From: JAKJGV01 sp964617565
GTDB lineage: Bacteria; Verrucomicrobiota; Kiritimatiellia; CAIQIC01; JAGNIJ01
Length of the DNA: 23,872 nucleotides
Reading direction: 5' to 3'
Assembly (NCBI GenBank): GCA_964617565.1
Contig: CAZTYH010000050.1
Span: forward strand, 1 to 23,872
How positions within the stretch are numbered: the stretch's first letter is position 1; every line of letters starts with the position of its first letter. A program made the position numbers and the translations under genes. A model generated the notes under the pieces. That model saw only the letters and a program-made list of their open reading frames with translations, did no database searches and was not told the origin of the DNA. Shown one piece after another: positions 1 through 7,544 of the stretch.

Positions 1-10
1 AGAGGTTTTC

Positions 11-43
11 AAGTCCTGCCGCACAGCCGGCAGGACTTTTTTT
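11..43 (+). terminator. Intrinsic terminator hairpin in the leader of the hyd operon
   Basis: An 11-bp perfect stem (AAGTCCTGCCG at 11-21 with CGGCAGGACTT at 28-38) has a 6-nt loop and a U tract at 37-43. The Shine-Dalgarno GGAGG of the next gene begins at 48, so little room is left for a promoter between the terminator and the gene. It either ends an upstream gene with read-through, or acts as an attenuator of the hyd genes. Confidence 0.85.
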
Positions 44-59
44 ATCTGGAGGAAACGGC

Positions 60-311
60 ATGAAGGAAAGACTGGGTTTTGTGGGTATTATCGTAGAGGA
101 CCGGAAGAAAACGGCGGGCAAGGTCAATGCCGTGCTGACGGGTTATGGCGACATCATTCTTGCGCGAATGGGATTGCCGCATTTGCAACACGACTGCAGC
201 GTGATCACGCTGATCGTCAACGCCACAACCGATCAAGTCGGCGAATTGACGGGCAAGCTGGGCGCGATTGACGGCGTATCCGTGAAGTCCGCCATGAGCA
301 AGGTTCCTTAA
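60..311 (+). CDS. TM1266-type iron-only hydrogenase system regulator (small ACT-like protein)
   Basis: This 83-residue protein begins MKERLGFVGIIVEDR and continues with a GYGDIILARMGLP segment, a hydrophobic strand (CSVITLIVNATTD) and a helix before GVSVKSAMSKV. This is the pattern of the small TM1266 family, a ferredoxin-like/ACT-like fold annotated as a putative regulator of iron-only hydrogenase systems; its biochemical role is not established. The start is an ATG with GGAGG at 48-52, 7 nt upstream. The stop lies 5 nt before hydF, so the two are almost certainly cotranscribed, and the neighbours hydF and hydG support the family call. No DNA-binding domain is visible in this short protein, so any regulation would act through ligand or protein binding. 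Confidence 0.85.
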   Translation: MKERLGFVGIIVEDRKKTAGKVNAVLTGYGDIILARMGLPHLQHDCSVITLIVNATTDQVGELTGKLGAIDGVSVKSAMSKVP

Positions 312-316
312 GGAAT

Positions 317-1606
317 ATGAACACGACCCCGAAATCCATGCGATTGCAGATCGGTCTGTTCGGCCGCACCAACGTGGGGAAGTCGAGCTTTCTCAACATG
401 GTGGCCGGACAGGACGTCGCGCTGACTTCGCCGGTGCCCGGAACAACGACCGATGTCGTGGAAAAGGCCATGGAGCTGCTTCCGGTCGGGCCGGTGATGT
501 TCCTGGATACGGGGGGGGTGGACGATATATCCGTGTTGTCCGAGCTTCGCCTTATGCGCACGGCGAAGGTCTTCGATCGCGCGGACGTGGTGGTGCTGGT
601 GACGGAGCCGGAGGTGTGGGGCGCGAGCGAGGAAATGATCGCTGCCGAGGCCGAGCGGCGTCGCATACCGTTGGTCGTTGTGATTAACAAAACGGACCGC
701 ATGACGCCATCCGACGCATTTCTTACCCGTTTGAGTGCTTCAGGATCGCCGGTGATCGCTTGCTCTTCGCAAGACACCGCCTCGCGCGATCTCTATGTCA
801 GCGCCTTCAAGGATGCGCTGCTCAAGGTATGTCCTGAAGACTTCCTGCGCACACCGAAGATCGTGGGCGACCTGGTTCCGCCGGGCGGGGTTGTCGTGAT
901 GATTGTGCCGATTGATCTCGAGGCGCCGAAGGGCCGCCTGATTCTGCCCCAGGTGCAGACGCTGCGGGATGCGCTGGATGCGAGCACGGTGGCCGTGGTC
1001 GTGAAGGAAACGGAGTACGCTCGCGCATTGGACCTGCTGAACCGGCCGCCGGACCTGGTGGTCTGCGATTCTCAGGTGGTGGACCGCATGGTAGCCGAGA
1101 CTCCGGCCGGCGTGGCCTGCACGACTTTTTCCATTCTATTCGCCCGGTTCAAAGGGGATATTGTCGAAGAGGCGAAAGGGGCGGCGGCCGTCGCGAGGCT
1201 CAGGTCCGGCGATCGCGTACTGATCGCGGAGTCCTGCAGCCATCATGCGATGGAAGACGATATCGGGCGCGTGAAAATTCCGCGTTGGCTGCGGAGGTAC
1301 ACAGGATTTCCGATGGATATAAGCGTCTGTTCCGGTCGCGATTATCCAGCGAATCTGGCGGATTATGCCTTGGTGATTCATTGTGGAGCTTGCATGCTGA
1401 CGCGGCGTGAAATGCTGGTACGCATCGAACAGGCCGGGGCGCGTGGGGTCCCCATCACAAATTACGGGCTTTGCATTTCGTTCCTGCACGGGGTGTTGGA
1501 CCGCGTGTTGTCTCCTTTCCCGGACGCGCTGGAGGCTTTTCACAGGGAGCTGAATCTCAGTCCGAAAAGACAGGAGGTGCTTCATGGCAGCCCCCTTTCA
1601 GATTGA
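317..1606 (+). CDS. hydF: [FeFe] hydrogenase H-cluster maturation GTPase HydF
   Basis: HydF is the GTPase and scaffold on which the 2Fe subcluster of [FeFe] hydrogenase is held before delivery to the apo-enzyme. The 429-residue product has an N-terminal GTPase domain: P-loop GRTNVGKS at 16-23, switch-region PGTTTD at 41-46, DTGG at 64-67 and NKTD at 124-127. The C-terminal third carries the HydF Fe-S motif, with C307-x-H309 followed by H355-C356 and C359 (CSHH...HCGAC), the expected CxHx(46-53)HCxxC pattern. Length is typical of the family (about 400-430). AAGGA precedes the ATG, and the 3' end overlaps hydG by 23 nt, implying translational coupling. hydE is not in the window and may lie upstream. 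No anomalies are seen. Confidence 0.97.
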   Translation: MNTTPKSMRLQIGLFGRTNVGKSSFLNMVAGQDVALTSPVPGTTTDVVEKAMELLPVGPVMFLDTGGVDDISVLSELRLMRTAKVFDRADVVVLVTEPEVWGASEEMIAAEAERRRIPLVVVINKTDRMTPSDAFLTRLSASGSPVIACSSQDTASRDLYVSAFKDALLKVCPEDFLRTPKIVGDLVPPGGVVVMIVPIDLEAPKGRLILPQVQTLRDALDASTVAVVVKETEYARALDLLNRPPDLVVCDSQVVDRMVAETPAGVACTTFSILFARFKGDIVEEAKGAAAVARLRSGDRVLIAESCSHHAMEDDIGRVKIPRWLRRYTGFPMDISVCSGRDYPANLADYALVIHCGACMLTRREMLVRIEQAGARGVPITNYGLCISFLHGVLDRVLSPFPDALEAFHRELNLSPKRQEVLHGSPLSD

Positions 1607-3080
1607 GACGGACGGTATGGCGGAACGAATTGTTCATGCCGAAGTCGAGAAATACATGCTGGGCGGTCGCAATTTTATTGATGACGCGGAGATCGAGCAG
1701 CGCATTCGCGCGGGCGTGAATCCGGATAAGGCGCGTATCCGGGATATCATTGCAAAGTCCGAGGCTGTGGAGACGCTGGATCCGGATGAAGTCGCGGCTC
1801 TTTTGCATGTAACCGATCCGGAGCTGTGGGAGGAAATGAAGCAGGCCGCGGCACGAATCAAGCAGAAGGTGTACGACAACCGGATTGTAACCTTTGCCCC
1901 TCTGTACCTGAGCAATGTTTGCATAAACAACTGCCTGTATTGCGGCCTTCGTTCCGAAAATTTCTCCATCCGGCGCAGAACCCTTTCGCAGGAGGAAATT
2001 CGCAGAGAGGTTGAGGTGCTGGCCGGTGAGATCGGGCATAAACGGTTGATCGTGGTGTTCGGAGAGCATCCGGATTCCGGCGTTGATTACATGGCCGAAT
2101 CCATGCGGACTATTTATGGCGTGAAGAAGAAAGCCCGCATCGGCTACGGACAGATTCGGCGTATCAATGTAAACGCGCCCCCGCTCCCGGTGGATGAATT
2201 GCGCGTGCTGCACGAGGTGGGGCTTGGGACATACCAGGTCTTTCAGGAGACGTATCATCACGCGACGTATGCGACCGTTCATCCGGGCGAGACGATCAAG
2301 GGAGATTATGCATGGCGGCTGTACGCAATGCATCGCGCGATGGAGGCGGGCATTGACGATGTCGGAATCGGCGCTCTTTTCGGCCTGTACGACTGGCGGT
2401 TCGAAGTCATGGGTTTGCTTTACCATGCCCGTGAGCTGGAGCGGGCGTTCGGCATCGGTCCGCATACCATATCTTTTCCGCGTCTGGAGCCGGCTGAAAA
2501 CACGCCGTTCGTGCAGAACCTGCGGTATGCGGTGAGCGATGCGGACATGGAGCGGATTATTGTGATTCTTCGTTTGTCTGTTCCTTATACGGGCATGATC
2601 CTTACGGCGCGCGAAGATCCTTTCATGCGTCGGCGACTGATCCCGCTGGGCTGCACACAAACGGATGCTTCCTCGCGCATCGGCGTGGGTTCGTACAGCG
2701 ATGCGTATGAGCAACAGGAAGGCGACCGGCAGCAATTTATGCTGGGCGATACGCGATCGCTTGACGAAGTTGTGCGGGAATTGGCGGAGATGGGTTATAT
2801 CACGTCGTTCTGCACGGCGGGGTATCGCTGCGGACGGACCGGTCAGTGCATCATGGATTTGCTGCGCAGCGGCAAGGAAGGAAAGTTCTGCAAGCTGAAT
2901 GCGGTGCTGACTTTCCGCGAGTGGCTGGATGATTTCGCCAGCCCGGAAACGCAGGCCGTCGGCGAAAAAATTCTGCGCATGGAGTTGGAGCAGGTCCGCG
3001 AGCAGAACCCCCGCGGGTTTCCCGTGTTCATGAAGTACTATGAGCGGACGGCGGCGGGCGAGAGGGATTTGTACCTGTAA
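1584..3080 (+). CDS. hydG: [FeFe] hydrogenase maturase HydG (radical SAM tyrosine lyase), variant C-terminal motif
   Basis: HydG cleaves tyrosine to give the CO and CN ligands of the H-cluster. The 498-residue protein has the radical SAM motif CX3CX2C at C113, C117 and C120, a ThiH/HydG-like core (GTYQVFQETYHHATYATVHP near 215-234), and a long C-terminal extension absent from ThiH. Canonical HydG binds an auxiliary cluster and its dangler iron through C-terminal CX2CX22C. Here the first and last cysteines are present (C410 and C436, 26 apart as expected), but the middle position is G413. C416 and C422 lie nearby (CTAGYRCGRTGQC). The motif therefore reads CX5CX19C if C416 substitutes. The ATG overlaps hydF and has an excellent AGGAGGTG at 1572-1579. 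The call as a HydG-family maturase is firm; whether chemistry is identical to characterised HydG is less certain. Confidence 0.93.
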   Translation: MAAPFQIETDGMAERIVHAEVEKYMLGGRNFIDDAEIEQRIRAGVNPDKARIRDIIAKSEAVETLDPDEVAALLHVTDPELWEEMKQAAARIKQKVYDNRIVTFAPLYLSNVCINNCLYCGLRSENFSIRRRTLSQEEIRREVEVLAGEIGHKRLIVVFGEHPDSGVDYMAESMRTIYGVKKKARIGYGQIRRINVNAPPLPVDELRVLHEVGLGTYQVFQETYHHATYATVHPGETIKGDYAWRLYAMHRAMEAGIDDVGIGALFGLYDWRFEVMGLLYHARELERAFGIGPHTISFPRLEPAENTPFVQNLRYAVSDADMERIIVILRLSVPYTGMILTAREDPFMRRRLIPLGCTQTDASSRIGVGSYSDAYEQQEGDRQQFMLGDTRSLDEVVRELAEMGYITSFCTAGYRCGRTGQCIMDLLRSGKEGKFCKLNAVLTFREWLDDFASPETQAVGEKILRMELEQVREQNPRGFPVFMKYYERTAAGERDLYL

Positions 3081-3107
3081 GTGCCGGGCACTTGTGCCAC
3101 GGAGGTA

Positions 3108-3136
3108 TTGACCTGGTCGCCGGAATCGTCAAACTC
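3108..3136 (+). promoter_or_regulatory. Possible promoter for the alpha/beta hydrolase
   Basis: TTGACC at 3108-3113 is followed after 16-17 nt by CAAACT or AAACTC (3130-3136), and the ATG follows 5-6 nt later. The -10 match is poor (3/6). It is listed because the downstream ATG has no convincing ribosome-binding site and the geometry resembles other near-leaderless promoters in the window. Confidence 0.25.
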
Positions 3137-3141
3137 GGTGC

Positions 3142-3996
3142 ATGAGCATATATCAACGCTTCGCCGTGGCCGGAAAACTTGTCGAAATTCCGCTGCCCGG
3201 AAAACGCAACCGTCCGCTTGATGGTTTCCTGGTGCCGGGAGACCGTCGGCGTCCGCTGTTGATTTTCGTACACGGGATGCACAGCAACTTCTACCGGTCG
3301 GCGCTCAAGAAAGCCTTCATGCAGGAATGCCGGCGGCTGCGCATGGGCATGCTGTCCTTCAACAACCGCGGGGCGGAAAGCGGGACCAATGATGAAAGAT
3401 TTCGCGACTGTCTTGCCGACCTGGATGCGGCAATAGCGTTTGGAAAGCGGCAGGGTTACAAGTCCTTTGTTCTTGCGGGTCATAGTACGGGATGTCAGAA
3501 GATCGTTTATTATCAGGCCTTACATAAGAGCGCTGCTGTACGAGCGATGGTTCTGCTGGCCATTGGTGATGACATGGCGATCATGAAAAGGGACTTGAAA
3601 CAGCGCTTTGATTTCTGGGTCCGGCGTGCTTGCATGCTGGTACGGCGCGGGAGGGCATCGGATCCGCTTGAAGCACCGGTTATCCCTCCATTCTCGGCGC
3701 GTAGATTTCTGAGTATTGCCGATCCAAAAGAAATAGAAGCGGGATTATTTGATTTGGAGAATGGAAAGCTTGATTATTTTCGGCGAGTGCGGTGTCCCGT
3801 GTTGGTTGTTATTGCCGGGGGAGACGAATACGAGACGATGAAGCCAGAAGATATGGTTTCGTTGTTTCGCATCCGCTATCGCGGATCGAAGCTTGATACA
3901 AAGATAATGCAAAAAGCGGACCATGGCTTCCATGGGATCGAGCGCCGCGTGACTCGCATTGTTCTGCGTTGGATATCAGGAGATGCGGTTGAATAA
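3142..3996 (+). CDS. Alpha/beta hydrolase, possible esterase or acyl hydrolase
   Basis: The 284-residue protein has the hallmarks of an alpha/beta hydrolase: an HG oxyanion-type turn (FVHGMHSNF, 43-50), the nucleophile elbow GHSTG (113-117, Ser115), a late Asp (D228 in VIAGGDEYE) and a C-terminal His (H261 or H264 in ADHGFHGIE). These give a plausible Ser-Asp-His triad in the right order. There is no signal peptide and no membrane segment, so the enzyme is probably cytosolic. Substrate cannot be told from sequence. The ATG is the only credible start, because an in-frame TGA lies at 3109-3111 with no start codon between. The gene is 61 nt downstream of hydG on the same strand but probably a separate unit. 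Its 3' end abuts a terminator serving the convergent gene. Confidence 0.85.
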   Translation: MSIYQRFAVAGKLVEIPLPGKRNRPLDGFLVPGDRRRPLLIFVHGMHSNFYRSALKKAFMQECRRLRMGMLSFNNRGAESGTNDERFRDCLADLDAAIAFGKRQGYKSFVLAGHSTGCQKIVYYQALHKSAAVRAMVLLAIGDDMAIMKRDLKQRFDFWVRRACMLVRRGRASDPLEAPVIPPFSARRFLSIADPKEIEAGLFDLENGKLDYFRRVRCPVLVVIAGGDEYETMKPEDMVSLFRIRYRGSKLDTKIMQKADHGFHGIERRVTRIVLRWISGDAVE

Positions 3997-4025
3997 AAAA
4001 ACCGGCGATCCAAGGGGATCGCCGG
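3994..4025 (-). terminator. Intrinsic terminator of the small minus-strand gene
   Basis: A perfect 10-bp stem (CCGGCGATCC at 4002-4011, GGATCGCCGG at 4016-4025) has loop AAGG. A run of A at 3994-4001 becomes a U tract on the minus strand, so the orientation serves the gene ending at 4059. On the plus strand the stem could also end the convergent hydrolase transcript, but it lacks a U tract there. Confidence 0.85.
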
Positions 4026-4058
4026 CTTGGGGGGAGGAGGGATACATCCCCGCAAAAA

Positions 4059-4289
4059 TCAAAAATGTTTGTTTTCCTCGGCTTGGCGAGTACACATGGG
4101 GCCATGCTTGATCATCCAGTCAACAGCCGCACGCTCCCATCCGATGTCATAGCCCGCCTTTTCGCTCTCGTACCACTTGTGCAGGAGAATTTCCTGCTTC
4201 ATGCCTTCCCATTGACGGAACAATAACGTGTTCTTCAGCCAGGAGGCCTCGGGTCCGTTACATCCGAACTTTTCAGTGAAGCCTTTCAT
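4059..4289 (-). CDS. Small conserved-looking protein of unknown function
   Basis: This 76-residue soluble protein is not recognised as a named family. It begins MKGFTEKFGCNGPEASW. The centre is rich in charged and aromatic residues (HKWYESEKAGYDIGWERA, then VDWMIKHGPMC), like a compact helical domain. It has no signal peptide and no membrane segment. An upstream ATG at 4307 would add six residues, but the inner ATG is preferred because AGGTG lies 4 nt upstream of it. Evidence that it is real is contextual: a TTGACA -35 at 4348-4353 on its strand, a strong terminator downstream and protein-like composition. It shares its intergenic region with the GH2 glycosidase and so could be coregulated, but no functional link can be shown. 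Confidence 0.65.
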   Translation of the reverse strand: MKGFTEKFGCNGPEASWLKNTLLFRQWEGMKQEILLHKWYESEKAGYDIGWERAAVDWMIKHGPMCTRQAEENKHF

Positions 4290-4321
4290 TGGACACCTGA
4301 TTGACATGATTTATCACTACT

Positions 4322-4353
4322 AATATATGTACCCCTCTTCCGGAATTTGTCAA
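4322..4353 (-). promoter_or_regulatory. Putative sigma70-type promoter of the small minus-strand gene
   Basis: On the minus strand a perfect TTGACA (4348-4353) is followed by two -10 candidates: TACATA after 16 nt (4326-4331) or TATATT after 20 nt (4322-4327). Neither combination is ideal, but the -35 is consensus and the position fits a short leader carrying the Shine-Dalgarno of the 4289 start. Confidence 0.5.
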
Positions 4354-4373
4354 ATCGAATAATAAGGCGTAAA

Positions 4374-4381
4374 AAACGCTT
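4374..4381 (-). promoter_or_regulatory. LacI-family-like operator core, copy 1
   Basis: AAACGCTT here reads AAGCGTTT on the minus strand, matching the LacI-family core pattern AANCGNTT. The identity with copy 2 extends to the 11-mer GTTAAGCGTTT (4374-4384 on the minus strand). It lies about 20 bp upstream of the -35 of the small minus-strand gene. Confidence 0.4.
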
Positions 4382-4432
4382 AACCTGCCTTTGTGACCGC
4401 TTGCATCGCAAATTACTGGGACCGTTCCAGTT

Positions 4433-4440
4433 AAGCGTTT
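4433..4440 (+). promoter_or_regulatory. LacI-family-like operator core, copy 2
   Basis: AAGCGTTT lies within GTTAAGCGTTT at 4430-4440, the exact inverted copy of copy 1, with centres 59 bp apart. It is about 110 bp upstream of the GH2 start codon. Paired sites in a divergent intergenic region beside a glycosidase are typical of a carbohydrate-responsive repressor, but no such regulator gene is in the window. Confidence 0.4.
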
Positions 4441-4476
4441 CCGCAGAATCAGCTTCTTGTGGAAACATTTTCCGCC

Positions 4477-4506
4477 TTTCGAGATCAAGGGGAGGGAGGC
4501 TATTCT
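4477..4506 (+). promoter_or_regulatory. Weak candidate promoter for the GH2 gene
   Basis: TTTCGA (4477-4482), an 18-nt spacer and TATTCT (4501-4506) form the best sigma70-like pair I can see upstream of the GH2 start at 4549. They lie downstream of both operator-like sites. Matches are modest. Confidence 0.25.
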
Positions 4507-4548
4507 GCGGGCTCATACGTGGTGCTCTTTTTTGGGCAGGAATCTAAT

Positions 4549-6905
4549 ATGAGAACACTTGATCTCGGGGGAACTTGGAAAGCGAGATGGACGGATGGCG
4601 TACGCGGGCGCATGCAGGGGGCGGAAAATAAGGAGACGGATCCGGACCGCTACATTGACGCACAGGTCCCCGGCGAAATTCACCTGGATTGTCTGCGCGC
4701 AGGTTTGATTCGTGATCCTTACGTGGAGGGGAATTGTCTTGCCGCGCGCTGGATCGAGGAAATGATCTGGAGTTATCGCCGTGAATTCGATTCGCCGCCG
4801 GAAGCGTTGAAGGTTCGCGCGTGGCTGTTGTTCGAAGGATTGGATCTTGCGGCAACCATTGTATTGAACGGAAAAGAAGTCGGCCGTCATTGTAATTATT
4901 TCTATCCCTGCCGTATCGAGGTGACGGGATTGCTCCGCGAAAAACAGAACATATTGGCTGTGCATCTCGACAGCGGTTTGTACTGGGCGGCGGACAAGCC
5001 TGCTCAAGGTTATAACAACTCGTTCGGGCATTTTCTTCATAAGCGGCACTGGCTGCGCAAGCCGCAGTGTCAATTCGGATGGGATTGGTCAACGCGGCTG
5101 ATCAATGTCGGTATTCACAGGCCTGTTCGTTTGGAGTGGACAGAGGAAACCGTTCGTATTGATCAATTTGTGCCGCTTGCCGAGTGCCGGCCGGATTTAT
5201 CATCAGGCAGGCTGGAGGGGCGGTTATTTGTCGAGGGATTGACCGATAAAACCATTCACGGTGTGGTGCGCGTTTCGATGGCTGGTATCGAGGCTGAGGC
5301 GGCCGTGGAAATCAGGCCTGGAGCCAACCGCCTGTCCGTGTGTCTCGATGTGCCTGATCCAAAACTCTGGTGGCCGGTTGGATGCGGGGAGCAGAACCTG
5401 TACGAGGTTCGGGCCGTATTGAGGATCGGAGAAAAAGTGATTGGAGAACGGACTGCGCGGGTTGGTTTCAGGCACGTAAGGGTTGTTCAGGATGCGCATC
5501 CGGTCTCGGGCCGCTATTTCCATCTTGAAGTCAATGGCCGGAAGGTTTTTGCCAGGGGAGCGAACTTCGTGCCTGCTGATATGATCTTTGCGCGGCTGGA
5601 TCGCGCGCGCTACGAACGCCTCACGGACCTTGCTCTGGAGGCGAATTTCAACATGCTTCGCGTTTGGGGGGGTGGGTTATACGAAAGCGACGATTTCTAC
5701 GAGCTATGCAACGAGAAGGGGATACTGGTCTGGCAGGAGTTCGTGTTCGCCTGTTCCAAGTATCCGGCACAGGACGAAACATTCCATGAGGACGTCAAAA
5801 GAGAGGCTCGTTACAATATTCGGCGTTTGGCTGTTCATCCCAGCCTCGTGATTTGGTGCGGCAACAACGAGATTGAGCAGGGAGATTGGCACTGGGGGTA
5901 CGACCGTGGGGCCGTCATTCCGGATCACGGATTATTTCACATCACGCTGCCCCGAGTGCTGGCAGAAGAGGATCCGACACGTTATTACCAGCCGAGTTCT
6001 CCTTATTCTCCCGAAGGCATGGATCCATGTCGTGATGACATTGGAGACCAGCATCCGTGGGCGATCGGCTTCGCCAATAACGATTTCCGCGAGTATCGCA
6101 AGATGATTTGCAGATTCCCGAACGAGGGTGGCGTGCTGGGGCCTACGGCTTTGCCGACGATGCTCGCGTGTCTGCCGGAGGGGCAGCGTCGCGTAGGCTC
6201 GTTTGCCTGGCAAACCCATGACAATTCCGTGGACACTTGGAACGAGCCGAGTTATGCGCATCGTATCATTTCGTACTGGCTCGGGCGCGAAGCGAGAGAT
6301 CTATCCATTGAGGAAATGGCGTATTGGGGTGGTCTGATCCAGGGCGAGGCCTTGCGAGAATATTGCGATAATTTCAGGCGGCGCATGTTTGACAGCGGGT
6401 CCGCCATTTTCTGGATGTACAATGACTGTTGGCCTGCCACGCGGAGTTGGACCATCGTGGATTATTTTCTCCGTCGCACTCCTTCGTTTCATCCGGTGCG
6501 TCGGGCGATGGCGCCGGTGAGCGTGGTGCTTGCATGCGAGGGCGATGAGGTGATCATTTTCGGCGTGAATGACACCATGAAGACGATTGAGGCAGGTTTA
6601 CGTTACGGCGTGTTCAGGATGGCGGGTGGATACGATAAGGACTGCCGCGCTGACGTAGTGCTTGTTCCGAATTCATCTACGTTGCTTGCTCGGTTTCCGA
6701 TGTCCGAATGGACCGATGCGTCGGGCTCCGCCGCCTTTGCGATGCTTGAAGCAGCGGGCGAGCTTCTTGCGCGCAACCGGCTGTTTTTGCCGCTGTTCAA
6801 AGAATTGAATTGGGGGCAGGCAAGAGTGAGTGCCCGCTTGGAAAACGGGCGCGCAATTTTTGAGAGCAGCACGTTTGCCTGGGGTGTTTGCCTGGATCTC
6901 GATGG
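4549..6905 (+). CDS. GH2 beta-mannosidase-like glycoside hydrolase (3' end lost in gap)
   Basis: About 785 residues are visible before gap 1. The N-terminal sugar-binding/jelly-roll region (LDLGGTWKARW, VPGEIHLDCLRAGLI, NPY-like DPYVEGN) and Ig-like region lead into a GH2 TIM barrel with NMLRVWGGGLYESDDFYELC and GILVWQEFVFACSKYP. The acid/base is E441 in WCGNNE and the probable nucleophile is E526 in FPNEGG, 85 residues later. This layout matches family GH2 beta-mannosidases, which release terminal beta-mannose from glycans; a related exo-glycosidase specificity is possible. No signal peptide is seen, so the enzyme is probably intracellular. The ATG at 4549 is chosen because an AGGA-type site precedes it and homology begins there; the frame is open back to 4459. 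Only a short C-terminal part should be missing. Confidence 0.9.
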
Positions 6906-7005
6906 NNNNNNNNNNNNNNNNNNNNNNNNNNNNNNNNNNNNNNNNNNNNNNNNNNNNNNNNNNNNNNNNNNNNNNNNNNNNNNNNNNNNNNNNNNNNNNN
7001 NNNNN
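6906..7005. other. Assembly gap 1 (100 N), apparently a real gap
   Basis: The flanks do not share sequence, unlike those of the other two gaps. Both neighbouring genes, converging on it, are truncated: the GH2 lacks its last residues and the isomerase-like gene lacks about its last 100 residues. At least several hundred bases are therefore probably missing. Confidence 0.9.
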
Positions 7006-7544
7006 CTGTCGCACCAGTTGACGGGATTGCCGCCACCGAACTGCACCCAGTAAGTGTCCAGCTCCGCTTTAACCAGTACAGGATCGGCTTCATCGAAGAG
7101 TACCTCGAGCGCGGGCCGGTTCCTTACGCGAATGAACTCCATGTGATGATTGTGATAGGCGAAAGCGATGCCAGCCTTACGAAGGTTCCTGCCGGTTTCG
7201 TTAAGTCGGCGGGCAAACGAGAGGACGGTGTCGAGCGAGTCGAATCGGCGGTCGCCGGGCCAGGGATAAACCGCAAGTGGGCAGCCCAGCATCTGCATGC
7301 GTTCAATTACCGTGTCCGGATTGCCGAAAAGAGCTTCTTCGGATTCGTGTGATGCGCAGCAGGTCAGCCCTTCATCATCCATCATGCGTTTGATTTCGGA
7401 TGCGCTGATTGGCCCGATACCGCTCAATTCAATGGCGCGGAAGCCTGTGTTGCGCAGCTTGCGAAGGCTTTGCGAAAGGGCGTAAGCGGTCTGGGTGTGC
7501 TCGCGGATCGTGTAGGTTTGTGCGGCGACTTGAGTCGTCTTCAT
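7006..7544 (-). CDS. Sugar phosphate isomerase/epimerase-like protein (partial, C-terminus in gap)
   Basis: The N-terminal 179 residues of a xylose-isomerase-like TIM barrel protein are visible. Features include the starting strand KTTQVAAQTYTIRE, the helix-strand GFRAIELSGIGPISA, CCASHES, the metal-site motif AYHNHHMEF, and ELDTYWVQFGGGNPVNWCD just before the gap. Family members are usually about 270-290 residues, so roughly a third is missing. They act on sugars or inositol-like compounds through a divalent metal. Its ATG overlaps the oxidoreductase stop as ATGA (7541-7544), so it is the second gene of that operon. GGAG lies about 11 nt upstream. A GH2 enzyme converges on it, which suggests a sugar-degradation locus; the substrate is unknown. 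Confidence 0.85.

Noticed and set aside
1557..2735. Long open frame (392 codons) on the minus strand inside hydG
   Set aside because: It is antisense to a clear HydG with all motifs, has Arg/His-rich low-information composition and no ribosome-binding site; a codon-bias shadow.
3081..3098. Overlapping small palindromes after hydG (GTGCCGGGCAC, GGCACTTGTGCC)
   Set aside because: Stems of 5 bp with tiny loops and no U tract; not credible as a terminator.
4459..4548. Upstream ATG extending the GH2 protein by 30 residues
   Set aside because: GH2 homology begins at MRTLDLGGTW, an AGGA site precedes 4549, and the extension covers a possible promoter.
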